A stretch of 64,000 nt of DNA from an uncultured Trueperaceae bacterium (lineage in GTDB: Bacteria > Deinococcota > Deinococci > Deinococcales > Trueperaceae): assembly GCA_913062675.1 (NCBI GenBank), contig CAJXWR010000002.1:31570-95569 (forward strand), read 5' to 3'. Shown here piece by piece: positions 1-9,818 of the stretch; within the stretch, counting starts at the first letter, position 1; every line of letters begins with the position of its first letter. Both the position numbers and the translations under genes were made by a program. The notes beneath the pieces were generated by a model. The model worked only from the letters and a program-made list of their open reading frames with translations. It was not told the DNA's origin and made no database searches.

Positions 1-1394
1 GCGTCGCTGCGGCTCACGTCGGTCCAACTGACGCCACCATTCGTGCTTTCCTGCCACTGGTACGCATAGTTGAAGGTGGCTCCCGTGGGGGAGACGCTCA
101 CGCTGAAGACGGCGTTCGTCCCGGCCACTGCGTCGACGTCCTCAGGTGAATCTTCGGTGAAGACGAAGTCCGCCGAGACGGGGCTGACGGTGACGAGGAC
201 GGGACTGGAGCCGAACTGCACGGGTCCGGTGCTCGCTTCCTCTTGACCGGCGGTGATCCAGGCACGGTAGCGCTTGCCGTCGTCCGCCTCCTCCGTTTCG
301 GAGATGGTGAGCGTGTAGAACCACTCGGTCCCACTCGCCTCGGTCGAAGACGTCACGTTTCCGCCGAAGGTCACGTTGCTCCAGGAGGTGTCATCGCTGT
401 CACTGACTTGCCACGTCACGGCGATGTCCGTCGTGCTCGCAATTTCAACCGTCACGTCGACGGGTGACGATTCCCGCACAACCGCAGGCGTCGGTACGCT
501 CGTTGCGGACGTGGCGGGTGCCGTCGTTGGCGTCACCGTCGTGCTGGACACGAGCGTGTACCCGGTCGACGCGTCGTTCTCGAACCATGCCCAGACGGCG
601 ACGTTGGCTCCGTTGGTGAGGTTGGGGACCGTCCCGGCACCGTCACTCATGGCTCCACCTGAGCCGATGTCGAAGGTGAAAAGCTGCTGGCCGTTGCCCT
701 GGTAGTACTCGGTCCAGAAAGCGACGTCGACGGGGCTCGTGGCGTCGTTGTATTCCACGACCACGCCCGCGCCAGAGTCACCCGTGCCCGTAGCCCAGTT
801 CGTCCCGGTCACGGTGATGGGGAGGTTCTTCACGAGTCCGACCGGCGCATCGTCGTAGCCAAGACCGCTGAAATTGACGGAGCCTGCACCATTCCCGGTG
901 TCCGTTCCCGGCCAAATCTGATTGCTGGCCGCGATGACGGAACCGTCGGTCAGCGAGGTCGTCGTCGTTGGGAGGGCCTCGGTGGCGGAGACAATGAAGA
1001 GTTTCATCGGGTGCGTGCCGAACTGGAGTTTCGCGTCCCCGGTGTCGGTGGCACTTGCGACGGTGTCCAACGCCCAATCATCGGTGATCGAGATGCTGGT
1101 GTCTTCGCCCGTCACCGTCACGATGGCGCCCACGACCGGGATGTCGAGGTCGGTTCTCGATGCGAGCTGGTCACCGATGGTCAGCATGTAGCCAATCGTG
1201 TAGTCCGTTGTGGACGGGAACGTGATCCCCGTCGCGGAGATGGTGATGGGGGCTCCGTACACCGGCGTGTCGTCGGACACGCTGAGCACGGCCTGCGTCA
1301 CCCCGATGGATCCGACGAGGAGAATCGCAGCGGCGATGAATGCGCGCCACGTCCTCAATTTGGGCGAGGGGGTTCTGGTTTCGTTTCGCCGCAT
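1..1394 (-). CDS. Secreted/surface protein with N-terminal hydrophobic signal and Ser/Thr-rich Ig-like or beta-sandwich regions; C-terminus runs off the window
   Basis: Manual translation from ATG at 1394: MRRNETRTPSPKLRTWRAFIAAAILLVGSIGVTQAVLSVSDDTPVYG... stays open to base 1. Not in the ORF track because the stop lies outside the window. Confidence 0.75.
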   Translation of the reverse strand, partial: MRRNETRTPSPKLRTWRAFIAAAILLVGSIGVTQAVLSVSDDTPVYGAPITISATGITFPSTTDYTIGYMLTIGDQLASRTDLDIPVVGAIVTVTGEDTSISITDDWALDTVASATDTGDAKLQFGTHPMKLFIVSATEALPTTTTSLTDGSVIAASNQIWPGTDTGNGAGSVNFSGLGYDDAPVGLVKNLPITVTGTNWATGTGDSGAGVVVEYNDATSPVDVAFWTEYYQGNGQQLFTFDIGSGGAMSDGAGTVPNLTNGANVAVWAWFENDASTGYTLVSSTTVTPTTAPATSATSVPTPAVVRESSPVDVTVEIASTTDIAVTWQVSDSDDTSWSNVTFGGNVTSSTEASGTEWFYTLTISETEEADDGKRYRAWITAGQEEASTGPVQFGSSPVLVTVSPVSADFVFTEDSPEDVDAVAGTNAVFSVSVSPTGATFNYAYQWQESTNGGVSWTDVSRSD

Positions 1395-1604
1395 TGCGGC
1401 CACCTTCCTTTCGATAAGACTTGCAGTCAAGCACCCTATCACATACCGAGATTAAGATATCGTGATTGTCGATTTCCTCACACGCATGCAGGACGGTATT
1501 ACGCCCACGTTACACGTTGCCTGCGTGGGTCAATCCACACCACGAATGCCGGAAACGCGAGGCGAAGAGACCACCTCATACACAGGTTCCGGTTCGGCGA
1601 ATCG

Positions 1605-2378
1605 CTACGCAGGTTTCTCCAAAAACCAGACGATTTCACTTGGCCAGGACCTCGCCCAGGCAGCCGACACGAAGAATCGCGTCTCGTCGACGTCGCCCAC
1701 CGGCTCGGGTTCGCGCACATCGCGCACGCGGAACCCCACCTCGCGAAACAGGGTGAACCAAGCCTCGATCGGCATCGTGAACTCAATGCCGCCCGGATCT
1801 TCAGCCACCTCCGTCCAATCGAGTCGATGCAACCCGAAGTACGGCCGCTCCAGACGTTCCGTCGCCTCCGACCCGTCCAACGGGCTGCACACGCTCGCCA
1901 TGGGGTGGTGCGCCAGGAACACCAAGCGGCCCCCGGGCGCAAGGATGCGCCACGCCTCGGGAATCCAGGCGTATGGATCGCACCAGATGGCGGCCCCGTA
2001 CTCGCTGATCGCGAAGTCGAACGCTTCGTCCTCGAACGGTGTGGCCTCGGCGTTGCCATGCACGAAGGTGATGGCCGCCTCGTGCTCCGCCGCAAGCCGT
2101 TTCGCGGTGGTGAGTTGCGCTTCAGACAGGTCGATGCCCGTCACGCGTGCTCCCCGCTTCGCCATCCACCCGCTCACGTACCCCGTCCCGCAACCGAGCT
2201 CCACCGCTCTCAGCCCACGCATGTCCTCGGGGAGGAGAGGCAGCTCGTCGTTGGGCACACCCCAAATGCCCCACGAAGGCATGGGGTCAACCCAGTTGCG
2301 CTCTCCAGAGGCGACCCAATCGGGCGCACGCTCGTTCCAATAGCGACGGTTCTCCCGCGCATGTTCCGAATCCATCAT
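1605..2378 (-). CDS. Class I SAM-dependent methyltransferase
   Basis: VELGCGTGYVSGWMAKRGARVTGIDLSEAQL motif. Confidence 0.9.
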   Translation of the reverse strand: MMDSEHARENRRYWNERAPDWVASGERNWVDPMPSWGIWGVPNDELPLLPEDMRGLRAVELGCGTGYVSGWMAKRGARVTGIDLSEAQLTTAKRLAAEHEAAITFVHGNAEATPFEDEAFDFAISEYGAAIWCDPYAWIPEAWRILAPGGRLVFLAHHPMASVCSPLDGSEATERLERPYFGLHRLDWTEVAEDPGGIEFTMPIEAWFTLFREVGFRVRDVREPEPVGDVDETRFFVSAAWARSWPSEIVWFLEKPA

Positions 2379-2416
2379 GACGGCATCCTACGCAGCGAGA
2401 CCGTCGACCGTGCAAA

Positions 2417-3127
2417 CTAGCCCGAGGTCGCCCCAGCGTCACCCAGCGTCCACGCCACCGCCGCATCCGCATGAATCCGCGTCGTGTCGAACCGCGGCAC
2501 GCGAACGAGGTCGCCCAGCGACAGCAGGGTGATCTCCGTGCACCCCTCGATCACGCCCTCCGCGCCCCGCGCCACCAAATCCTCCACCACGTCCGCCACC
2601 TCGCGCCTCGACGCCTCACGCACCTCACCGAGCACCAACTCCTCGTAGATGATCCGGTGCACCGCCTCCCGCCCCGCTGAATCCGGCACGAGCACCTCGA
2701 GACCGTGCGACGCAAGCCGGTCACGGTAGAACGCCTGCTCCATCGTGAACCGGGTCCCCAGCAGGCCCACCCGCTCCACGCCCGCCGCCACGATCCGCTC
2801 CGCCGTCGCATCGGCCAGGTGCAACAACGGAATCTCCACCGTCGCCTGCACCCCGTCCGCCACCTTGTGCATCGTGTTCGTGCAAATCAACAGCCCCTCC
2901 GCACCCGCCGCCTCGAGGTGCCGCGCCTCGCGCGCAAGGGCTGCACCCGCCGCCGCCCAGTCGCCCTCCGCCTGCATCACCTCGATCTCCGCGAAGTCGA
3001 CGCTCACCATCACGATTCGCGCCGAGTGCAACCCACCAAGCCGGTCCCGCACCCCCTCGTTGATCCAGCGGTAGTACAGCGCCGTACTCTCCCAACTCAT
3101 GCCACCCAGCAGACCAATCGTCTTCAT
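2417..3127 (-). CDS. Aspartate/glutamate racemase family protein
   Basis: MKTIGLLGGMSWESTALYYRWINEGV, LLICTNTMHKVAD, IEGCTEITLL. Confidence 0.9.
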   Translation of the reverse strand: MKTIGLLGGMSWESTALYYRWINEGVRDRLGGLHSARIVMVSVDFAEIEVMQAEGDWAAAGAALAREARHLEAAGAEGLLICTNTMHKVADGVQATVEIPLLHLADATAERIVAAGVERVGLLGTRFTMEQAFYRDRLASHGLEVLVPDSAGREAVHRIIYEELVLGEVREASRREVADVVEDLVARGAEGVIEGCTEITLLSLGDLVRVPRFDTTRIHADAAVAWTLGDAGATSG

Positions 3128-3198
3128 GGCGTTACGCTACACCCCGCTCGCGGGTCCCACGCTCACGCCCGGGAAGCCCCGCCAAGGAAGGCCGCCCC

Positions 3199-3786
3199 AT
3201 GGAACTGCTGCTCAGCGCACTCTCCTCCGCCACGATTCTCCTGTTCGTGATGGACCCCTTCGGCAACCTCCCGCTCGTCCTCGCCCTCCTCAAGGACGTC
3301 GACCCTGCCCGTCGGCAACGCATCATCGCGCGCGAACTCGGCTTCGCACTCGCCGTCCTGCTGCTGTTCCTCATCGCGGGCCAGTCGATCCTCGGCTTCC
3401 TCGGGCTCGACACCGAATCGGTCACCATCGCCGGCGGCATCGTGCTCGGCATCATCGGCATCCGTCTCGTCTTCCCCCGCCCCGACGGTGCCATGGGCAT
3501 GCAACCGACCGGTGAGCCGTTCCTCGTGCCCCTCGCGATCCCGCTGATCGCCGGCCCCTCCGCCATGGCCACCGTCATCCTCTTCGGCAAGGCCGACGGC
3601 ATCCTGCACGGCGGTGTCGCCGTGCTCCTCGCCTGGACCGTCACCGCAGCCGTGCTCCTCGCAGCCCCGCTGTTCTACCGGCTCCTGCGCGAGCGGGGCC
3701 TGCAAGCGGTCGAACGCCTCATGGGCATGCTGCTCATCATGATTGCCGTGCAAATGGTGCTCGACGGCATCGCCGCCGCGCTCTAG
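3199..3786 (+). CDS. MarC family integral membrane protein
   Basis: FVMDPFGNLPLVLALLKDVDPARRQRIIARE; six-helix hydrophobic pattern. Confidence 0.88.
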   Translation: MELLLSALSSATILLFVMDPFGNLPLVLALLKDVDPARRQRIIARELGFALAVLLLFLIAGQSILGFLGLDTESVTIAGGIVLGIIGIRLVFPRPDGAMGMQPTGEPFLVPLAIPLIAGPSAMATVILFGKADGILHGGVAVLLAWTVTAAVLLAAPLFYRLLRERGLQAVERLMGMLLIMIAVQMVLDGIAAAL

Positions 3787-3791
3787 CGTCC

Positions 3792-4916
3792 TCAACCACC
3801 CGGTCGCAGGATTTCGCGTGCCGCCGAACGTCCCCGGTCCGTCAACGTGAGCACCCGCCCGTCGCGCTTCACCCAACCCTGATCGATGCAACGCGCCACC
3901 ACAGCGCGCGCCTTCGCATCCGGCCAGCGCAAATGGCCGCGAAGCGCCTCGAGCACGTTCTCCTCGCCCACGTCCGGATCCGCCTCGTGTTGACACAAGT
4001 GCACGGCCAACGCGCGGTTCTCCCCCACCTCCCGCTCACCCCGCCGACGCACCGCCTGCGCCACGATGCCGTAGCGCGGACCGAACGCCAACGCGCCCGC
4101 CAGGAAGACGCCCGTCATGACCGCCATCATCCCGCCAATCGACACGTCCCACGCCACCGCCACGAAATACCCAAGCACGCTCGAGGCAATGCCGATGCCC
4201 GACGCGATGAGCAGCACGCGGTGCAGCCGGTCGCTGAGCAGGTAGGCGGCAGCGGGAGGCACGATGGCGAAGGCCACGAACAGCACCACGCCCACCGCGT
4301 CGAACGACGCGACCGCCGTCACGCTCGTCAAGGTGAGCAGCGCCACCCCCAGCAGGCCCGGCGCGAACCCGAACGCCGCCGCCTGCGCCGCATCGAACGT
4401 GCCGAGCTCGAGTTCCTTGAAGAACGCGGTGACGAAGGCGAGGTTCACGAGGGTGACGAGGCCGAGCCAAACCATCGCGTCGGGCACCTGCACCCCCAGC
4501 ACGTTCACGGTGTCGAGCCACACGAAACCAATCTCGCCCAGCAGGACGGTATGTGCATCGATGTGGACCTGGCGCGCGAACAGGTTCAAGAGCAGCACGC
4601 CGAGCGAGAACATGGCGGGGAACACCAGCCCGATCGCCGCGTCGTTCTGCATGCGGCGCGAACGGGTCAAGGCGTTGGCCAGCAGCACCGTCGCCACGCC
4701 AGCGAGCGCGGCGCCAAGCAGTTGCACCGGTCCCGACGTCAAGCCGGTCGCCAGCCACACGAGCACGATGCCGGCCACGATGGCGTGCCCAATCGCGTCG
4801 GTGGCAAGCGACTCGCGTCGCAGCACGAGGAACGTACCCAGCAGCGACGCGGCCACGGCGACCAGCGCGCCGGTCGCGATGATCGTGAAGGGAATCGAGG
4901 CGAACAGGGCGTTCAC
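3792..4916 (-). CDS. Metal (Zn/Mn/Fe) ABC transporter permease with C-terminal winged-helix-like extension
   Basis: ABC-3 permease pattern (LRRESLATDAIGHAIVAGIVLVW) followed by ~85 aa ending VKRDGRVLTLTDRGRSAAREILRPGG. Confidence 0.88.
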   Translation of the reverse strand: MNALFASIPFTIIATGALVAVAASLLGTFLVLRRESLATDAIGHAIVAGIVLVWLATGLTSGPVQLLGAALAGVATVLLANALTRSRRMQNDAAIGLVFPAMFSLGVLLLNLFARQVHIDAHTVLLGEIGFVWLDTVNVLGVQVPDAMVWLGLVTLVNLAFVTAFFKELELGTFDAAQAAAFGFAPGLLGVALLTLTSVTAVASFDAVGVVLFVAFAIVPPAAAYLLSDRLHRVLLIASGIGIASSVLGYFVAVAWDVSIGGMMAVMTGVFLAGALAFGPRYGIVAQAVRRRGEREVGENRALAVHLCQHEADPDVGEENVLEALRGHLRWPDAKARAVVARCIDQGWVKRDGRVLTLTDRGRSAAREILRPGG

Positions 4917-6043
4917 GGGTGCGCCGCCTCCACCCCATGACCCGGCTCTGCGAGTGCCTCCCGACCCGCGTCGGTCAGACGCCAGTGCACCCCCTCCTCG
5001 GGGCGGTGACGCACCTGCTCCACCAGACCCGCCTCGTGCAGCGCGCGAAGCGCAGCCCCGCTCTTCACCCCCAGGTAGCCGTCGAGCAGGCCCTGCTCAC
5101 TCGCGTAGTTCGGGTCGTCGTGCCGCTCCGCAAGCTCATCGAGCAGCGCGAGAACCTGACGGTCCCGCAGCGCATGCCGCACCCGCCGACGGCGCCGTGC
5201 GGCCGCCACGAAACCGCGGTTGGGAGCGAACGTCAGCGAGATTGCCGTCCACACCGTCAACGTCAACACGATCAATGGACCCGTCGCCAGGCCACGCGCC
5301 GATGCGCTTGCAAGGGCGCCCAGCACGCCACTCAAGGCGGCGAAGACGGCTGCGAGGAGCACCATCAAGCCCAACCGGTTCGTCCACTGCCGCGCTGCGA
5401 CGGCAGGCGCGACGATCATGGCGGACATGAGCACCACCCCCACCATTTGCAGGCCCAGCACCACGGCGAGGGCGATCATGGCGGTCATCACCGCGTCGAG
5501 CAGCGCGACGGGAAGGCCCAGCGAAGCGGCGAAGACCGGATCGAAACTCGTGAGTTCGAACTCCTTCCACAACGCGACCAGCAGCACGAGGGCAGCCGTG
5601 GCCACCCCCGCCATGAGCCCCAGGTCGCTCCGCAAGATCGCGGCTGCCTGACCGAACAGGAACGTCTCGAGCCCCGCCTGCCCCGCGCCCGCACTGCGCT
5701 GTACCACGCTCAACAGCACCACGCCCACGGCGAAGTACACGCTGAGCGCAATCCCAATCGCCGCGTCGCTCTTCAAGCGACTGCGGCGCTGCAGCAACGT
5801 GATGGTCAGCGCCGCCGCGACGCCCGTCGCGAGCGCACCGGCAAGCAGGGCGGGCAGGGCGCGACCCCCGGCGATGAGAAAACCAAGCGCCACGCCGGGA
5901 AGGGCCGCGTGGGACAACGCGTCCCCCAGCAGGCTCTGGCGGCGCAGGACGGCGAAACTGCCGAGCGCCCCACTCGCGACGCCCAAGATGATCGCGCCGA
6001 GCGCCACGGTCTGCAGCGTGTAGTCCCCAAGCAGGGCAAGCAT
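4913..6043 (-). CDS. Metal (Zn/Mn/Fe) ABC transporter permease with C-terminal winged-helix-like extension
   Basis: LRRQSLLGDALSHAALPGVALGFL ABC-3 permease motif; C-terminal AALRALHEAGLVEQVRHRPEEGVHWRLTDAGREAL. Confidence 0.88.
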   Translation of the reverse strand: MLALLGDYTLQTVALGAIILGVASGALGSFAVLRRQSLLGDALSHAALPGVALGFLIAGGRALPALLAGALATGVAAALTITLLQRRSRLKSDAAIGIALSVYFAVGVVLLSVVQRSAGAGQAGLETFLFGQAAAILRSDLGLMAGVATAALVLLVALWKEFELTSFDPVFAASLGLPVALLDAVMTAMIALAVVLGLQMVGVVLMSAMIVAPAVAARQWTNRLGLMVLLAAVFAALSGVLGALASASARGLATGPLIVLTLTVWTAISLTFAPNRGFVAAARRRRRVRHALRDRQVLALLDELAERHDDPNYASEQGLLDGYLGVKSGAALRALHEAGLVEQVRHRPEEGVHWRLTDAGREALAEPGHGVEAAHP

Positions 6044-6045
6044 GG

Positions 6046-6828
6046 TCAGGATCCGTTCCCGACCGGTTCCACGCCCGGCGCGTCAAGCAGCGCGACGTTC
6101 CCACCGTACGCGGCATGCAGGTTCTCGCGCGTGTACACCTCGTCGACCGGACCCTGCGCGATCATCCGCACGTTGAGCAGCACCATCCAGTCGAAGGTGG
6201 TGCGCACCGTCTGCAAGTCGTGGTGCACCACGAGCAGCGTCTTGCCGTTCGACCGCAAGTCGCGCATCACCTCGAGAATCGCCGCTTCGCTACGCGCATC
6301 GACCCCCGCCATGGGTTCGTCGAGGAACAGCACGTCGGCGTCCTGCACCAAGGCGCGGGCAAGGAAGGTGCGTTGCTGCTGCCCACCGGAGAGTTGCGCG
6401 ATCTGCCGGTCGCGGTACTCGGCCATGCCCACCTGCTCCAACGCGGCTTCGGCCTGCGCACGCTCCCGTTTCCCGGGTCGGCGCAGCCAACCCAAGTTCC
6501 CGTACAGGCCCATCGTGACGACGTCGATCACGCGCGTCGGGAAATCCCAATCGACGCTGCTGCGCTGCGGCACGTAGCCGACCTTCCGTCGCTGCTCGCG
6601 GTACGGCTTTCCCTTCAGGTACACGTGGCCCGCCGTCGGGCGAATCAACCCCAGGATGGCCTTCAGCAGCGTTGACTTGCCCGCCCCGTTGGGGCCCACG
6701 ATGGCGGCCATCACGCCAGGTGGAACGTCGAGATCGACGTCCCACAGTGCCGGCTTCGCGCCGTAACTCACGGTGAGGTCCTCGACGTGAATCGCCAGGT
6801 CGGGTTCGTGCAGGTGTTCAGGAGTCAC
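6046..6828 (-). CDS. Metal ABC transporter ATP-binding protein
   Basis: Walker A GPNGAGKST, signature LSGGQQQRTFLARAL, Walker B VLFLDEP. Confidence 0.93.
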   Translation of the reverse strand: MTPEHLHEPDLAIHVEDLTVSYGAKPALWDVDLDVPPGVMAAIVGPNGAGKSTLLKAILGLIRPTAGHVYLKGKPYREQRRKVGYVPQRSSVDWDFPTRVIDVVTMGLYGNLGWLRRPGKRERAQAEAALEQVGMAEYRDRQIAQLSGGQQQRTFLARALVQDADVLFLDEPMAGVDARSEAAILEVMRDLRSNGKTLLVVHHDLQTVRTTFDWMVLLNVRMIAQGPVDEVYTRENLHAAYGGNVALLDAPGVEPVGNGS

Positions 6829-6845
6829 GTGGTTCGGTTGCCTCC

Positions 6846-7844
6846 TTACCGTGCTCCCGACCGTTCCCGCCAGGCATCGAGCTCGCTCGGCAGGTCGGGT
6901 AGGGTGCCGCCCAACGCCTCGACGATGGTGCGCGTATTCACGAACATCATGCCAAGGTACGACCCCGCCAGCGTACCTGCTTCACCCAGCGCATCGCCGT
7001 ACAGGTCGCCGCCAAGCGTCACGTGGCTGCCCTGGTCACGCGCCGCGTCGAGCACGGCCTGGAGGGTGCGCGGGGCAATCGTCGTCTCGACGAACACGGC
7101 CGGTACGCCCTGCTCCACGATGAGGCGGGTCACCGCGCGAATGTCCGCGAGGGAAGCCTCCGACTCGGTGCTGATGCCCTGAATCGCAGCGAGTTCGAGG
7201 GCGTAGGCGCGCCCGAAGTACTCGAAGGCATCGTGCGCCGTCACGAGCACGCGCTGACCCTCCGGAATCGTCGCAAGCGCGTCACGCATCCAGCCGTGCA
7301 GGGCGCGCAGCTCCATCGCGTAGCGGTCCGCACGCGCGTGCATCGCGTCCGCGCAACCCGGCGCACGCTCGGCCAGGGCGTCGGCGATCACGAACACCGC
7401 ATCGGCCCAGAGGCTGGCGTCCATCCAGACGTGCGGGTCGTACGCGTAGCCCTCGCTGGCTGCAATCCGGTTCGCGACCGGCACGGCACGTTCGGACACC
7501 GCCACGGTGGGCGTCCGCTGCGAGAAGCGATCGAGCACCTCACCGAGTTGCCCCTCGAGCGACAGGCCGGCGTACAGGATCAGGTCAGCGTTCTGCAGGT
7601 CACGCACGTCGCCCGACGTGGGTTGATAGAGGTGCGGGTCCACGCCGGGACCCATGAGGGTGGTGATCCGGCTGCACGGACCGGCGATTTCACCCGCGAC
7701 GTCACCAATCATGCCGATCGTGGTGACGACGTGAACGGGCTCGGTTTGCGCGTAACTGACGTGCCCAGGCGTGAGGAGCAGGAGGAGTACCACGACGGGC
7801 TGGACAACCCACCACCCCCACGATTTTTCGGCTTGCCTAAACAT
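6846..7844 (-). CDS. Metal ABC transporter substrate-binding protein (ZnuA/MntA-like)
   Basis: Signal peptide; VDPHLYQPTSGDVRDLQNADLILYAGLSLEGQL; DPHVWMDASLW; VLVTAHDAFEYFGRAY. Confidence 0.92.
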   Translation of the reverse strand: MFRQAEKSWGWWVVQPVVVLLLLLTPGHVSYAQTEPVHVVTTIGMIGDVAGEIAGPCSRITTLMGPGVDPHLYQPTSGDVRDLQNADLILYAGLSLEGQLGEVLDRFSQRTPTVAVSERAVPVANRIAASEGYAYDPHVWMDASLWADAVFVIADALAERAPGCADAMHARADRYAMELRALHGWMRDALATIPEGQRVLVTAHDAFEYFGRAYALELAAIQGISTESEASLADIRAVTRLIVEQGVPAVFVETTIAPRTLQAVLDAARDQGSHVTLGGDLYGDALGEAGTLAGSYLGMMFVNTRTIVEALGGTLPDLPSELDAWRERSGAR

Positions 7845-7875
7845 GGCGTGATGCTAGCGCCGAGTCAACACCCTG

Positions 7876-8748
7876 TCAAGCGCCACGGACGAGCCGCACC
7901 GACTCGCTCAACAACGGCTCCAACGCCCCATCGATCTTCAACGACGCCTCCCCATCCCCCCGCGTCACCCCACGATTCACGATCGCCACGGGCTTCCCAA
8001 GTTCCTTCGCGCGCCGCACGAACCGGTACCCACTGAACACCGTGAGCGACGAACCCAACACCAACAACGCATCCGCAGACTCCACCATCGACCAGCCCCG
8101 CTCCACCCGCTCACGCGGCACGTTCTCCCCGAAGAACACCACGTCCGGCTTCAGCGCACCCCCACACGCCTCGCACGGCGGCACCACGAACGACGCCGTC
8201 CACGCGTCAGGAATCTCGACGTCCCCATCCGGCGCCACGTCATCGAGCCGCACTTCCGCCGCGAACCCCGGGTTCGCCTCGGCAATCCGATCCTGCAACC
8301 GCGACCGCGCGCTCCTCGCGCCACACGTCAAGCACACCACCGTCGCGAGGCTGCCATGCAACTCGAGCACCCGCTGCGACCCCGCCCGCTGATGCAAACC
8401 ATCCACGTTCTGCGTCAACACGTCCTGCACCACGCCACACCGCTCGAGCTGCGCCACGCCATGATGCGTCGGATTCGGCTCGGCACGCGCCGTCACCGGC
8501 CACCCCACCGAACTCCGCGCCCAGTACCGCCGCTGCGCCTCCACGCCCGACAGGAACGTCTGGTAGCGCATCGGTTCACGCGGTGTCGCGTTCGGCCCCC
8601 GGTAATCGGGAATACCCGACGCCGTGCTCACCCCCGCACCACTCAACACCATCACCCGGCCACGCTCCAGGAAACGCGCGAGACGGTCCACGTCCTGCGG
8701 CGCCCCACCCTTCACGGCGCTCTCGACATCCTGCACGTTCCGCGGCAT
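7876..8748 (-). CDS. Sir2-family NAD-dependent protein deacylase
   Basis: VLSGAGVSTASGIPDYRG, LTQNVDGLHQRAG, paired CxxC, PDVVFFGENVP. Start trimmed from the 604-aa track ORF to ATG 8748, because the N-terminal extension is antisense to the adjacent kinase. Confidence 0.92.
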   Translation of the reverse strand: MPRNVQDVESAVKGGAPQDVDRLARFLERGRVMVLSGAGVSTASGIPDYRGPNATPREPMRYQTFLSGVEAQRRYWARSSVGWPVTARAEPNPTHHGVAQLERCGVVQDVLTQNVDGLHQRAGSQRVLELHGSLATVVCLTCGARSARSRLQDRIAEANPGFAAEVRLDDVAPDGDVEIPDAWTASFVVPPCEACGGALKPDVVFFGENVPRERVERGWSMVESADALLVLGSSLTVFSGYRFVRRAKELGKPVAIVNRGVTRGDGEASLKIDGALEPLLSESVRLVRGA

Positions 8749-8829
8749 CGACACGCCCCCAAGCCTAGCCAAAGGCGGCGCCAGGAAACTGCGGGCTAGA
8801 CGACCACCCGAACCCCGTATGCTCCGTGC

Positions 8830-9813
8830 GTGCCCACCCCAACCCCGAGTCCCCTCGCCAGGCGCGCAGCGCCCCTCTACGGCTTGCATCCCGATGCGCT
8901 CGAGCGTCTCGGCGCGTTCGAAAGCGAGGTCCTGCAGGCCCCCACCGCTGACGGGGAGATCATCCTCAAGGTCATCGACGTCAACCACCGAAGCCAAGAC
9001 CAGGTCCAGGCCGAAATCGATTGGCTCCTCGCCCTTCGTGAACGTGACCTCCCCGTCGCCCAACCCATCCCCACCCTCACGGGCCGGTGGACCGAACCCC
9101 TCGACGTCGAGGGAACGCACGCCGCCACCGCCGTCGCGTACCGAAAGAGCCCAGGCGAACACCGCCGCTACGACGCGTGGAACGACGATCACGCCCGAAA
9201 ACTCGGCACGCTCCTCGGGCAACTCCACGCCCACACGCGTAACTGGACGCCCCCAGGACCGACCCGTCCCGACTGGCGGGACGTCGACGTGCTCGACCAA
9301 GCGGCCACCGCCTACCCGGACGACGACGCCATGCAGAACGCCGTCGTGCGCCTCCTTCCCCACGCCAATGCGCTCACGACCCGCCTCCCGGACGTCGGCC
9401 TCGTGCACGCCGACGCGCACGCCTGGAACGTCCTCATCGACCACCACGACACCCTGACCCTCATCGACTTCGACGACGCCATCCGTGCCCCCTACCTGCA
9501 CGACCTCGCCATCGCCCTCTACTACCCCGTCGCCACGCGCCCCGACGAACCCGCGGCCCGCACCGCCGAGCGCTTCCTCGGCCCCTTCCTCGAAGGGTTC
9601 GACGCCGTCGCCCCCCGACCCCACGGCAATAGCGAGGACGTCGCCACGCTCCTCGCCATGCGCATCGCCGATCTCGCCATCGCCGTCCACCTCACCGTCC
9701 CACCCGGCGATTGGACCGACGATCTACGCACCACCGCCACGCGACTCCGCGACCGCACCGTCACGCAGCACGACCTCGTTCCCCTCGCAACCCTACGCAC
9801 GTTCTTCGATTAG
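8830..9813 (+). CDS. Aminoglycoside/choline-kinase-like phosphotransferase (APH fold)
   Basis: GLVHADAHAWNVLIDHHDTLTLIDFDDA catalytic loop. Confidence 0.85.
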   Translation: MPTPTPSPLARRAAPLYGLHPDALERLGAFESEVLQAPTADGEIILKVIDVNHRSQDQVQAEIDWLLALRERDLPVAQPIPTLTGRWTEPLDVEGTHAATAVAYRKSPGEHRRYDAWNDDHARKLGTLLGQLHAHTRNWTPPGPTRPDWRDVDVLDQAATAYPDDDAMQNAVVRLLPHANALTTRLPDVGLVHADAHAWNVLIDHHDTLTLIDFDDAIRAPYLHDLAIALYYPVATRPDEPAARTAERFLGPFLEGFDAVAPRPHGNSEDVATLLAMRIADLAIAVHLTVPPGDWTDDLRTTATRLRDRTVTQHDLVPLATLRTFFD

Positions 9814-9818
9814 CCGCC

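Noticed and set aside
1011-2420. 469-aa plus-strand ORF over the methyltransferase
   Set aside because: Antisense artefact with no recognisable motif; the minus-strand methyltransferase is convincing.
8749-9690. N-terminal extension of the Sir2 ORF to 604 aa
   Set aside because: Low-complexity sequence antisense to the phosphotransferase; a normal Sir2 start exists at 8748.
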